A stretch of DNA of 64,000 bases. Origin: Aquilaria yunnanensis. Taxonomy: Eukaryota; Streptophyta; Magnoliopsida; Malvales; Thymelaeaceae. Positions within the stretch are counted from its first letter, which is position 1. Every line of letters begins with the position of its first letter. Under the pieces are notes generated by a model. That model was given only the letters and a program-made list of their open reading frames with translations. It was not told the DNA's origin and made no database searches. This document shows positions 23,140-34,289 of the stretch, one piece after another. The stretch spans positions 82,676,001 through 82,740,000 of the forward strand of contig CM077599.1 in the NCBI GenBank assembly GCA_039654915.1. The letters are read 5' to 3'. The translations under genes and the position numbers were made by a program.

Positions 23140-24230
23140 TTTGCCCATGAAGGACAGTAAGATTTAGAGGAGTTGCTGCAAATCACTATGCAGTTTTAAA
23201 AGTTTGAATTCATTAGCAGAGAACATAAATGTTAAATAAAAACAGATAGTATGAAAAATTATTATTCATTTTTGTTCGCCTTCGTTTATGCAAAAACGCT
23301 AAAAAAATGCTTCATTCTAACACTGTATGAAAAAAAAAATCAAAAGTGGGATAATTTAAAGACTGGTAGATAATGGAGGTCCCTATTGGGGTTATGATAA
23401 GAAAACGAAAAAATAAAGATAAAAATAAAAAATCACACTGATAAATTTCAAGACTGTATATCACTAATAAACTTCGGTCTTTTGGCTCAATTTGTATGAT
23501 CTTGTACACAGTTACCAAGCTTAAGTCATCGTGTCTCGAAAATGCTATGACCCAAAGCCTGGTTCGAATGCCACTAGACGCGATAAGATGTCAATATTGA
23601 CATTTGTAACTTGAAGTATTTCTATTTCGGGTTTCAAGAAACATGTAAAAATTTTCAAATAAAGGCCAAAATTTATAGAGAAAATTGAATTGAACATCAC
23701 CTCCGTCTCCAATGACCATCACTTTCGTATCCAATGACCATCACCTTTGTTGTCTCGATCACATTTTGGAATCACCTTCGACGCCTCAATTTCACTGTGG
23801 AATTACTTTCACTGTTGCACATATTGCACCTGCCATAGCCACTTGTCGAACCTGAAGACTTTGAATCCACCACTCTTCATGAATGAGGATGTTGAAGAAA
23901 GAGTCGTTGGACTGGTTTATTGGGTTCATTGGTTTCGTTGGGTTCATCGTTTCTGCAATTCGCCTCACAAAATTAGCCTCTCTAGTTTGTGGATGATCAA
24001 CAGTGCATCATAGTCAGGCCCATAGAAAGATGCATCGGCCATGCATAAGAGGCGTTCTCTTGTTCTTTCCATAACCCCAAAATTTTATTAAGTATAGCTT
24101 GTTTGGGTTAATTTTGTAAGCACCAAGTTTAGAAATAAAAAGGATTAATCATTAAAGGTAGATTGGTTGCAGAAGGATAGAAGAAATAACTAAAGTATTG
24201 AAATTGGGCACTTATTAGAGGATAGAAGAG
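23140..24230. other. intergenic DNA, no gene seen
   Basis: Only short frames without domains. A sequence near 23540-23600 resembles decayed tRNA-like repeat words but cannot be assigned. Confidence 0.45.
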
Positions 24231-24236
24231 AGAAAG

Positions 24237-24485
24237 TAAAAAAAAAATAAAATAAAAGAGAAAGGATGGCGAAAGAACAAGGGAGGAAGGATCGGGAAAA
24301 GAAACCTTGAGGAAAAAGAAAGATAGTAGGTTGCGGAGGAAAAAAAAAGAGAGAAACTTAAAACTGGAACAAGAGAAAAGGGAGAGACGTGGAAGAAAAT
24401 AAAAGAAAATCAAGAGGAAAAAAAAAAGGGAGAAATCGTGGAGAAGAAGAATGGGACAAAAAAGAGAGGAGAAAATAGAGAAAGT
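24237..24485 (+). repeat. purine-rich tract
   Basis: About 250 bp made almost only of A and G on this strand (GAGAAAGG, AGGAAAAAG and variants). The complementary frame encodes a Phe/Ser/Leu-rich low-complexity peptide that I do not treat as a gene. Confidence 0.6.
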
Positions 24486-24991
24486 GAGTTAGAAATATAA
24501 TAGGAGAGGCTTAAGCTATATATATACTATTGTAGAAGGAAAAATAGGATTTAGTTATCTACTCTTATATCATTGTGGTTCGTTTCAAAAAAGAAAAATG
24601 GAGGATTGAAGATCAAGACCAAATTTAAGATTTTTTTTCTTTAAAGAAATAAGTTTGGTGGGTTCTAATTTAGTATTCTCTTAAATATTATAAGAAAAAT
24701 ATTCATATAGATTAAAAAATATATATTATTTAGGTAAGAGTTTGATAAATTTTAGAAGTTAGAGAGATAATAATGATTAGAATTGTTTAGAATAAATGAG
24801 GGACAAGTTTTATGAGATTTTACGATGTTTAATGTTAAGAGTTCGGCGACTACAGGAGGTCTTGGGAGAAGAAACAAAGAATTCGCGTTCTGGGTAAGAA
24901 TTAGGATAATGATAATGTTGGTCCCTAGTGTTTAGACGTGAGAGAATCTAGTTCCTATGGTAAAAAATGTAACAATTTGATCACTATAGGT

Positions 24992-25938
24992 TAGGGGTGA
25001 AAAAAGGCCGGGCTTTTTTCGGATAGCTCGAGCTCGAGCTCGAGTTAAGGCATTTCGAGTCGAGCCTAGTCGAGCTCGAGCTGAAAAACGGGTTTGAATG
25101 TTTTTAGGGCTCAAGCTCGAACAAACCCGGCCCCAAAAGCTTGCGGGGCTATCATGCCCCTTTTATCTTTTTTTTTTAGCCATCAAGCCCTAAATAGGCC
25201 CCTTTTATCTTTTTTTTTTTTTTTTTTGGCCATCAGCCCTAAAGGGCCTAAACTCTATTTCTCTCTCTTCTGCCCAGGCACCGCATCGCCCGATTCGTCC
25301 CCTCCTTCGCTTCTCTCCTTCGCCTTCGCCATCGCCAACGACGCGCATTCCTCTTCCCTCGACGCCATCAGTCCTTAAACTCTCTTTCTCTCTCTTCTCC
25401 CCATGGTGTCGCCTCCTCCTCCGCTTCTCTCCTTCCCCTCCGCCATCACCGACGATGCCCATTCCTCCTCGCTCGGCGCCACCATCGATGCTCCAACTTC
25501 CACCACTATTTCCACCCAAGATCAACGATGCCACCATCAATGCTCCATCCAGGCGCCGGAGACCCAGATCGGCAACTCAATGAGGGACTACAATGGCTCC
25601 ACTATCGAATTGAGGGAGACGATGCCTCAATTGTGAATTTCAAAAAATCAGGGTAGAACTGCAAACAACTGGAAAGTTTGGGATAGGCTCTCTATTTTCC
25701 CTACTTCAGTTATCATTTAAGAAAAATTATAGATTTAGTCCCCCATCTTCTATCTAAGTTTTAGTTATGATACTAAAGATTTATGTGTCATTCGAGCTTC
25801 GTGGGTTTTCGAGCCGAGCTCGAGCCTAAAAAATTGGGCTCGAGCAATTCGAGCTCGAGCCCGAGTAGTATTGAACAGTGAATGGGCCGAGCTCGAGCTT
25901 AGTGTACTCGAGCTCGGCCTGGCCCATTTTCACCCCTA
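24992..25938. mobile_element. hAT-like non-autonomous element 1, 947 bp, CTCGAG arrays
   Basis: The terminal inverted repeats read TAGGGGTGAAAA at both ends. The flanks CTATAGGT (24984-24991) and CTACAAGT (25939-25946) are an 8-bp target duplication with two changes, the size typical of hAT. Both ends carry arrays of CTCGAG/GAGCTCGAGCT (about 25021-25085 and 25805-25920). The middle is GC-rich and unlike its surroundings, with a 127-bp tandem duplication beginning at 25251 and 25378. No transposase is present. Confidence 0.75.
25251..25635. repeat. GC-rich tandemly duplicated insert inside hAT-like element 1
   Basis: Two diverged copies, offset 127 bp, of a sequence containing CTCTCTCTCTTCT, CTTCTCTCCTTC and GCCATC-rich phrases (for example TTCTCTCCTTCGCCTTCGCC). 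The composition resembles plant coding or leader sequence, so it may be captured host DNA. No clear protein is encoded. Confidence 0.45.
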
Positions 25939-25949
25939 CTACAAGTACA

Positions 25950-27269
25950 AGTTTTGTGCTAAATAGAATAATCGGGTTATTGACAGTATTGATCCCTGGG
26001 CATTGAACATGGGTCCAAAGAGTCCTTATACTCCAAAAATATTCAGTTAGGTCATTGACGGAGATAATTTTAGGTTATTTCTCAAATTTATTTGATTTTC
26101 ACATAGGCTTTCATATAATTATTTTAAGTGAGTAAACTATTATTTTGGGAGTTAAAAAGTTGCAATTTGAGGTAAGTGGCCGTCCATCATTCTAATTATT
26201 TTACCATCCACTTTATTAATTTTAAAGCATTGAATTACATTGAATTCTATTTCTATGAAGCTTTAGTTTTAAAGTATGAATAATTTGATCTCTGGACTTC
26301 TTCTCTTGAATTCACCTTTATTATTTGAAAGTTTATTATAAAGTTTTGTCATTTAAATATATTAGAAATAATTACATATGTATTATGTATGTTTCTAAGT
26401 ATGTAATTTGTGTTTTAAGGATTATGGGATGAAGCATGTTTTACTTATGCTATTATGGTAATATAATTTTCTGTCTTTTATGGATCTCTAGATTATGAAA
26501 ATTCATGGATATGAATATGTATATTTTCACTTTGTTTTAGTGGGTGTTGATTGTGTGCCCGACTACTGGAAAAGTACAGTCCATGGCCCTTCTTACAGGG
26601 TATTATGTAAGTATGATATGCAGTGCACTATTTAGAATTAGTCATTCTGGGCACCTCACCGATGGCGATTCATAGTCGGTCTATGACGTACGCAGCGGTT
26701 AAGTGTAGTTAATATGACATGATGAACTATAACGGTTAAGTGTAGTTATTCTAACATGGCGTATTACAACGGTTAACTGTAGTCACAATGATCACCTCAC
26801 TTAAAATGTTAAAAAATACTATGTTTTGTTATCTATTTTAACTGATAGGTTTTTACTAATGATTCTATGTATGAATTTCACATTTGTTTTGTCATCTTTT
26901 ATGATAAAGTTAATTGTATTTATTTTTTTCACTTAAATGACTTTTTGATTTTTAAGAGTATGAATTTTCTAAAAAAATGAATATTTTAACTTATTTGTAT
27001 TTTTATTATATTTTTTTATTTATATTGAATTTATAATCTTTCCAGCCATATTGTTTTTTGCTTTATCCCTATGTTATATATTTTATGAACTGTTTTTATA
27101 TTTTATGGAATGGTGGACATCCTACCACTTACTAGGCATTCGTGCTTATCCTATCTTGTTCCACTCACGTGGATACCAAGAAACCCAAGATTAGTTAGTT
27201 AAGGAGTGACTACAAAAGCTTAAAATTTAAAATAACATTGAAGCTAGCTTTAATATTTGCCATAGGTTT
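25950..27269. other. non-coding retroelement-like DNA with a 38-bp tandem repeat
   Basis: It contains about 2.7 copies of a CGGTTAAGTGTAGTTA..ACATG unit between 26692 and 26800. The neighbouring phrase TGTGCCCGACTACTGGAAAAGTACAG suggests the inside of a large non-coding LTR element. The tail of that element may resume after the Mutator-like insertion and end near 28766 with GGGGTGTAACA, but LTRs were not matched. Confidence 0.35.
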
Positions 27270-27279
27270 AAAGATATTA
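27270..27279 (+). repeat. left 10-bp target site duplication of the Pack-MULE
   Basis: AAAGATATTA lies directly before the left inverted repeat and is identical to the ten bases directly after the right one. Confidence 0.9.
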
Positions 27280-27603
27280 GGGTAAAATCCAAATTTAGTC
27301 CCTTAACCATTCTACTTGTCCTAAAGTGGTCCCTTAGCTCTAAAAGTGACTATTGAGGTCCCTTAACTCAAGCAACACGTTCAATTCGAGTCCCATCCAT
27401 TATATTAACATTATTTTTGACAGAAAATGCATACATGGCACTTAATACCCCCTACTTGACCCCACAATGCCACGTGGCATCCTCTTTTATGACAATAAGT
27501 GATAAAATTGAGAGAACAATAAATATTAGACTAGAATTGACAAAAAAACCTAATTTTTGGGACTTAAGTTGTTAATTAACCAAATCTTCCCAAATCTATT
27601 CTC
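27280..27603 (+). repeat. left terminal inverted repeat of the Mutator-like element
   Basis: About 324 bp starting GGGTAAAATCCAAATTTAG. It matches the reverse complement of 28239-28562 across its whole length with scattered changes; both contain the CACGTGG core within TGCCACGTGGCA. Confidence 0.9.
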
Positions 27604-27832
27604 GCCGCCGTCACCCTCTTCTCTCCCTTCTCCGGCCAAATCTTCTCCCAAGAGTTTCTTCGTTCGGCACTACAGAGATCCATTAACTGATGGATCTTTC
27701 AGTTTGGCATGACCCATGGTGATTCTTTCCGTTTGGCATCGCCAGCCTCGGTCCTCCTTCGATTTGCTGCTTTTCCTTCCTATTTCTCCCCAAAAAACCC
27801 CCATTTTTTTCCTGGTTTTTCTGGGTCCAGCA

Positions 27833-28267
27833 ATGAGGAGAGGGAGAGGTGTCGCCGCTGCCGTCGAGGTTGCCACTGTGGTCACCGGAAAACCAGAGGT
27901 CAGATACAGAGGTGTCCGGAAACGCCCGTGGGGTCGATTCGCCGCAAAGATCCGAGACCCATGGAAGAAGACCCGGGTCTGGCTTGGAACCTTTAACTCA
28001 GCTGAGGAAGCGGCCCAAGCCTACGACGCCGCCTCGCGGAGCCTTCGTGGGCTGAAGGCAAAAACAAATTTTCCTCTTAATTATTCTCATTTTTCTCCTT
28101 TTACATACGAGAATCGGAGCGATCCGTTCACGGATCGGAGATTGTATCAGGATTTCCAAGATCAGGGAGTGAATCGGCAGAGACCGACCAGCAGTAGCAT
28201 TAGCAGTACTGTGGAATCGTTCAGCGGTCCCAGGCAAGCGAGAGAAGATTTGCAAAGATTTGGTTAA
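27833..28267 (+). CDS. AP2/ERF transcription factor, captured and C-terminally truncated, 144 aa
   Basis: A single-exon frame from ATG 27833. The AP2 domain spans about residues 25-82 ([46 protein letters not shown]) and resembles ERF subfamily VIII (ERF4-like repressors). Family members bind GCC boxes and usually end in an EAR repression motif (LDLNxP type). Here that motif is absent. After a Ser-rich stretch the frame runs into the right inverted repeat, which encodes roughly the last nine residues and supplies the TAA. Residue 39 is Lys where most ERFs have the DNA-contacting Glu (AAEIRD). The start at MRRGRG matches the family; the open frame upstream of it is leader. It may be a gene, an expressed fragment or a silent passenger. 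Confidence 0.8.
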   Translation: MRRGRGVAAAVEVATVVTGKPEVRYRGVRKRPWGRFAAKIRDPWKKTRVWLGTFNSAEEAAQAYDAASRSLRGLKAKTNFPLNYSHFSPFTYENRSDPFTDRRLYQDFQDQGVNRQRPTSSSISSTVESFSGPRQAREDLQRFG

Positions 28268-28562
28268 TTAACAATTTAAGTCTCTAAAATTAGGTTTTTT
28301 GTCAATTCTAGTCTAAGACTTACTATTCTCTCAATTTTGTTGCCTATTATCATAAAAGAGGATGCCACGTGGCATTGTGGGGTCAAGCAAGGGGTATTAA
28401 GTGCCATGTATGCATTTTCTGTCAAAAATAACGTTAATGTAACGGATGAGACTCGAATTGAACGTGTTGCTTGAGTTAGGGGACCTCAATAGTCACTTTT
28501 AGAGCTAAGGGACCACTTTAGGACAAGTCGAATAGTTAAGGGACTAAATTTGGATTTTACCC
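28239..28562 (+). repeat. right terminal inverted repeat of the Mutator-like element
   Basis: The inverted partner of 27280-27603, ending GGATTTTACCC. Its inner edge overlaps the end of the ERF frame. Confidence 0.9.
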
Positions 28563-28572
28563 AAAGATATTA
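28563..28572 (+). repeat. right 10-bp target site duplication of the Pack-MULE
   Basis: AAAGATATTA, identical to 27270-27279. Confidence 0.9.
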
Positions 28573-29904
28573 TATATGAGATTTAAAGTTGTAGTTGCTC
28601 TATCACTCGATGCCAAATGACAAGTAAAAAGTTTGGATTATAAATCACGGTTATTTAGATTTATTTGGAATATTTGTGGCCTTTCATGTTTGGGGAAATA
28701 TTATTTTCTTTGAGTGTGCATCGTATTATTATCCCAAAACTCCTAGGGTGGGTTTTGGGGTGTAACACAGAAGAAATTCAACTCCCTCGACGATAGGCTC
28801 GGCAGCTATGAGCTTGGTGGTGATGGACATGGCAGTGATGGACTCGTCCTCATTCGCAACATAATGGGTGGAGAAGTCGAGAGCCAGACTTTCTGGCATT
28901 AATGGTGTGTGGCAATTGGACCATATTGCCATGGCAATGTCGGTTATCAGCAGAGATCCCTTAGTACGGTAGAAAATGAGAGCAATTAGGATAGGGTTTA
29001 ACAGGTGGGTGTACGTTAAAGGGACAAGAGAAAAGTCTGGATTTAGGCAAAGTTTGGGCAAAGTTATTAAGCATAAAAGGTTAGGATAGTACAAAAGAGT
29101 TTAAGAGTTTTTCTTTTTCATTTTTGTTGTCTTAACGGCAAATGACAGAGTTAACATAGTAAGGGGGTAAATGTAGGTTTTCGGAATAGTGATCACACAA
29201 TCATAGGTTTCTCCAAACCTTAAGGGGTTTTTTGTAATTTTTCCTTTGGAAAACCATTCATAGCAATTGACAATTTATTCTAACCTTTAATGCTAATATT
29301 AAATGCTATTCTTAAACAAAACTATGCTTGCTTCTAAATATTAAAAAAGAAAAACTTATAATAATCTCATTTGATTTGACCTAACATACACTTCACCCCC
29401 TTATTTTTTAAAGCCTACCTTTTGCCTCTACTTCTTTTACACTGTTTGCTAACAACTTTTGAAGCTCTAGTTTAAGCCTATGATAATAATCATTTGGTAA
29501 TTTCAATATATTCAATATTTTTTTATAATCAATAGACATTTTATATCATCAATTTTTCTTCTTTATAAATACATTTTCCACTTTATAAAATTCAAAGTAG
29601 TATTTTTTAAATATCAGTTAACTATGAAAAAAAATAAAAATTTAAAATTACTATAATATAGTCATCAGATCATTTAAATTAGAGTTTCAAAACTTATTGT
29701 TAAACAATATAAAGGAATTGGAGGGGTCAACTCTATGCTTTTGAAAATGGGATGGGCAAAGTATAGGTTTTAGCCAAACGATAAAGGATTTCTATAATTT
29801 TCCCTAAAAATTATGTCTAATCCCCGACTTAATATTTTGACCTTGACATCTGAAATTTGAAAATTGAAAAGGCAATTTTGGAAAAAAGGCCAAATTTAGC
29901 ATAA
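28573..29904. other. intergenic, probably retroelement-derived, no gene supported
   Basis: GGGTTTTGGGGTGTAACA near 28750-28766 resembles an LTR edge. A 121-aa minus-strand frame (28729-29094) has no domain I recognise. The remainder is AT-rich. Confidence 0.4.
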
Positions 29905-30262
29905 GTCAATTTGTTTTAATTTAAATTAACTAAATACAAAATGGATTTTTTAATATATTTTTACATATTTTTTACTTGGAACCATTTTCATTTGAAATTT
30001 AATACATTAAGTAGATGTAATAATTCATTTGAAAGTAAAATTTCATGATATTATTACTTTTTTTAAATTAATTTTTCATTTTTTAGGTATTAAAAAAGAA
30101 AAATTTATAAAAAAATTAATAAGATTATAAAAATTATATTTTAAATGCATCATCACACCTACATAATATTGAATTTCAAATGAAATTTGTTCCAGATAAA
30201 AAATATATAAAAAATAAAAACAAATTATTTTAAATTAAGTTGAATTAAGTTAAAATGAATTG
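29905..30262. mobile_element. palindromic MITE, copy 1
   Basis: A fold-back element with arms of about 170 bp. The outer ends read TCAATTTGTTTTAATTTAA and, inverted, TTAAGTTAAAATGAATTGA. Phrases such as TTTTTACATATTTTTTACTTGGAA and its inverse occur at matching distances from the centre. It shares sequence with 57798-58117 and 63203-63540. Confidence 0.65.
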
Positions 30263-30909
30263 ACTCATTTGAGTCATAGTGGAAGTCAGTCACTATAGTG
30301 TTTTTGCAATTAAAATCCGCCACTGACTTTTTCGAGTAAGTGGAAATCTTTCATGATGTTTTAGTTAAGGGACAAATTAGTGACCATCCTAGACAACAAA
30401 GAAAATATTCCATTCCATGGAAAAGGCTTTTAAAAAATTATGAACATGTCATTGATATTTATCCTTAACCTAATTAGCTGAGCTCACTCAATAATCTTGC
30501 ACGTAAATAATATAAAATATTCCTATTCTTCATTAGTGGTCCAGTTCCAAATCATGGAGGATAATGGAGAGGACCATTTCTTGTTCTTTTTTACATGAAC
30601 TGATGAAAATGATTTTGTTTTTTTTTTTATTTAGAAAACATTAGGGTGAGTGCACTTTTTCATTTCACCAAAATAAGTCCAGCAACAATTACAAAGTAAG
30701 AGATAGGCGCTTGCAATTACATTAAAAAAATAGCAAAGCTTGCTTCAAAAATAAAAATGCAAATAAAAAAAACCCACTTCATGTGTCTCACATGCATAAT
30801 TAGATGAATACAAACTAAAATATCGTCCTAAAATCTAAGCTACGTCTAACACCAACAATAGAATACATACATACATACATACATGCATATATATATATAT
30901 GTATGTATG
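30263..30909. other. AT-rich intergenic DNA with a CATA/TATG microsatellite
   Basis: The segment about 30864-30909 is (CATA)n then (ATGT)n, the site into which the next element inserted. No gene is seen. Confidence 0.5.
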
Positions 30910-32411
30910 TATGGATGGCAATTGGGTGGGTCAGGTCATTCAGGTTCGGGTCTACTTGGGTTAGCATGAATTCGGGTTCAGGTCAAGTCATTTGGGTTTG
31001 GGTTGATTTCAGGTTGAGTTGATTTTGGGTTCGGGTTGGGTTGGGCAGGGTTTATTTGGGTTCGGGTTCACTTCAGGTCAGGTAATTTTAGTCTCGGGTA
31101 ACTTCAAGTCAGCTTTCGGGTCAAATTCGGGTCAACCTTTGTGTTCATGTGGGTTATTGGTGTGAAGTCAAAATGATTGAATCTATTCAATTTTTTTTAA
31201 ATTTAAATCAAATAATTTAAATTTTTTTGTGATTTAATTTAAATTTAAATTTCATTTTTTAGTATATTTAATTAAAATATTCATAAAAATCTTCTTCATT
31301 ATAGTTTAGTACATATTTAAGTAATTTAACATTGATAGTAATATTTGATTGTTTTTCTAAACCCATACCCTTTAACTATCATTGTACAGATTATTTAGAT
31401 CTTCACCTAGCTATCACTCAAACATACACAACGACAATTTTGTTATGCTTATGTTTCAATGAATTTTCTTTGAAATTACAACGAAATGCAAATCAAGGTC
31501 ATTATTAGTGACTAAATTGTAAATTTTAAAAAATTTTGGGTGAAAGTGCAATGATTTCAAAAATTTTAGGATCCATGTTGTAATTATTATGGGTGATTAA
31601 AATAAAATTTTTTAAAATTTAGGTACCTTATTGCATTATACTTAAAAGTTTAGGGGTGAATGTTGTAATTTTAATAATTGCCTATTTAGATCATTAAACT
31701 TACTAAATATAAAAATTACTTCTGTTGGAAAAATTTAAATTTGGGATTCATTAAATATGGATGTTTTTTCCCCACATAAGATACTTGTAATATATAGAAG
31801 TCCTAAAAAAATAAAAGTTACTAAATATGGAAATCCTTTCTCAAAATATGAAAATTATTAAACATGAATATCTTAAAAAAAGAAATGAAACTACTAAATA
31901 TGAAAGTCTCATCTTCAAATATGAGACTTATTAAATATGGAAGTACCAAAAAATGGAAGTTACTAATAACGGAAGTCACCATTCTTAAATATAAGACATA
32001 TTGAATATGAAAGACTCAAAAACTGGAAGTTACTAAACATGGAAACCTCCATATTTAGGACTGACTTAATATGGAAAATAATGAAAGAGGAGAGTTAAGG
32101 TTTAGGGTGAAGGTTAAAATCGGGTTTAGTTATCGGGTCATCTCGGGTTCAGGTTAGGTCAGTCTCGGGTTTGGGTTATTTCGGGTTCGGGTCAATTCAG
32201 GCTCGGGTCATTTTGGGTTCGGGTATTTCGGGTTTGGGTTATTTGAGCTCGGGTTTTCTTGGGTTTCCCTCTAATCGGGTTCAGGTTCAGGTTGGGTTAG
32301 GCATAGTCGGGTTCAAGTCGTTGATTTTTTTAGTAAAATCGGGTCAGGTCGGGCTTGGGTTCGGGTGGGTTGGTCCAGGTCATCGGGTCGGGTCCGATTT
32401 TGCCATCCCTG
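30910..32411. mobile_element. hAT-like non-autonomous element 2, 1.5 kb, GGGTTCGGGT arrays
   Basis: The ends are inverted: left TATGGATGGCAAT, right (reverse complement) CAGGGATGGCAAA. Both are flanked by TATGTATG, an 8-bp duplication, although the site is itself a TATG microsatellite. Both ends carry dense degenerate arrays of GGGTTCGGGT/GGGTCAGGTC (30925-31140 and 32100-32395). The middle is AT-rich, with loose repeats of TTACTAAATATGGAAGT at 31730-32090. A Gly-rich frame at 32171-32446 is only the array translated. Confidence 0.65.
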
Positions 32412-33440
32412 TATGTATGTATGTGATCTTGTTAGGATCCATATAAACTACCATTGGAAGACCTTTTGTTTTCCTCTCAACAAGAAATAAATCGAGGTAG
32501 AAGGCAAACATCTTCTTACTCTTGTCTTAATTTATAGATTTGCCTCCTATGGTCTGGCCAAATTAGGCATGGATTTTGCCCAAACAATTGGGAATACCTT
32601 GCATCTTTACCGTTCTAATAAATAGCACTATTAACAATCTTAGTGTAGGAACAATTAAAGAATTGATGATAACATGATTCATTCAAAGACATGCATAGAC
32701 CATATAGTGGGGAGATGTCCCTTGTTTGCAAACAGTTTAGGAGAGCAAACCAAAGAATAAAATAGTGTTTAAGCACATGTTAATCTCCCCAGACTACTAC
32801 CAGTCAACTTTACCAAAATTCTCATAAAGATGAAGATATGCCAAAAATAGGAATCCAGCTGGAAAATGTGGCAAACACCCTCAAAATTACAAACCAAGCT
32901 TGAAACAAGTTACTCAAAGCTTATATATCCTTTGGGCTCTCAAATTCCTTCAAGCGCACTTGATTTTGAGTAAGAATTGAAGGTAAAATCAAAGGGAGAA
33001 GAAGGAGCTCGGGTTTAGATTGGTATGGGATAAAAAATGGCAGCCACAACTTTCTTTACCAAGTTTTAAAAAAACATTAAGCCACTAAATTTTGTAAAAA
33101 TTCACAAAAAGCTTTCTTCCTTAAATAGTAACTCCAAGTCAAACTTTAATCAAATCTTTGATATTTAGGCAATTTTTTGGGTTTAAAACAAGAGTTGGGT
33201 TTGAAAACACATTTTTAACTCCCGGGACTTGACTCGACACTTCGGGATATAAAATTACCATTTTGCCCCTGATCTCTTTTAGTGCCATAAACTCCTTGGA
33301 ACTTAGTAAAACCTTAACTAACTTACTTAATCTTGCCTAGTTAACTTGAAATAAGGTATTAAACTAGAAATTTAATTAATTTACCTCCCTCAGCTAAGTT
33401 TTCCACTAGAAGGGCCGTAGCATTTATAGCCATAACATTT
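32412..33440. other. intergenic DNA, no gene seen
   Basis: Starts with the remaining TATG microsatellite. No domain in any frame. It may include the decayed 3' end of the LINE that follows on the minus strand. Confidence 0.45.
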
Positions 33441-34285
33441 ATAGTACTTAACTTAGAGTTTATCATCAACAATGGGTACTCCAATGCACTTAATAAGAAG
33501 TTCACCTTTTACCATGTCAACTTTTGCCAAAATAGAAGTCTGACCCTTATTACCTAAGCCACAAAGAAAAAAAAAAAAGAGAATCTTTTGTTGATTGATA
33601 GACATACCATAAGATTGGGAGAAGAATTCTAGACATAGGTGACCTTTTTTTTTTTTTAGCAAATACCAAATCAACCTTGATTAGTAAAAATTATAAAATC
33701 ATCAGCAAGTAACAAATGAGAGATATTGATCTTATCGTACTTACCATGATATTTGATCATTTTCTCATCATAAAGCTTCTTTAATGCTTGAGACAAATAA
33801 TTCATAACAAGAAAAAAAAGATAAAGGGAAAGTGGGTCTCCTTTTCTCAATGTTCTTTTTTCTTCGAAAAGGTCACATAAAATTTTCATAGCCATTTAGT
33901 GAATATAAAGTGGATGAAACACACCACATACACTAAGAGATAAATTTTTCAGAAAATCCTAACATAAGAAAAAAGGAATTCAGGAAGCTCCAATTCATCA
34001 TACCATAAAACATTATTCAAGTCAATCTTTAATCATATTTTTTTGGATATATTTACCTACTATAACCTCTTATAATTTCATGATATAACAACATATTATC
34101 ATAAATGCATCTTCCTTTAACAAAGCCACTTTCACAGGAGTTAATAATATAAGGCAAGATTGGTGCAACCTCTTTGTCAAGATTTTGGCAATGATTTTAT
34201 AAAGAACAGAACAAAAAGAAACAGGCAAATAATTAAAAGTTGTTGTGTAATAAGATTTGAAACCCTCATACAATTGCAAGAGTTT
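33440..34285 (-). pseudogene. LINE (L1-type) reverse transcriptase remnant
   Basis: Pieces of a non-LTR reverse transcriptase are spread over several minus-strand frames in the right order: NYLPVSFCSVLYKIIAKIL and LLTPVKVALLKEDAF (34070-34279), then LRKGDPLSLYLFFLVMNYLS and LLADDFIIF, the counterpart of the catalytic YADD motif (33671-33895), then SYGMSINQQKI further on. Stops and frameshifts separate them. Endonuclease and other parts are missing. Confidence 0.8.
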
Positions 34286-34289
34286 GATG

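Larger units (their letters stand above)
27280..28562. mobile_element. Pack-MULE: Mutator-like element carrying an ERF gene, 1283 bp
   Basis: Long (about 324 bp) terminal inverted repeats, a perfect 10-bp target duplication and absence of any transposase make this a non-autonomous Mutator-like element. Between the repeats lies about 635 bp of GC-rich host-like DNA with a leader (TCTCCCTTCTCCGGCC) and an AP2/ERF reading frame. This is the Pack-MULE architecture described in plants, in which elements acquire gene fragments. The high similarity of the ends and the perfect flanks suggest a fairly recent insertion. Confidence 0.88.

Noticed and set aside
24129..24413. Phe/Ser/Leu-rich 94-codon minus-strand frame
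   Set aside because: Product of a purine-rich low-complexity tract.
28729..29094. 121-codon minus-strand frame
   Set aside because: No recognisable domain, and it overlaps an LTR-edge-like sequence; kept only as unclassified DNA.
30902..30909. TATGTATG flanks as decisive proof of a target duplication for hAT-like element 2
   Set aside because: The insertion site is a TATG microsatellite, so matching 8-mers are expected by chance; the call rests mainly on the inverted ends and arrays.
32171..32446. 91-codon glycine-rich frame
   Set aside because: It is the GGGTTCGGGT subterminal array of hAT-like element 2 read as protein.
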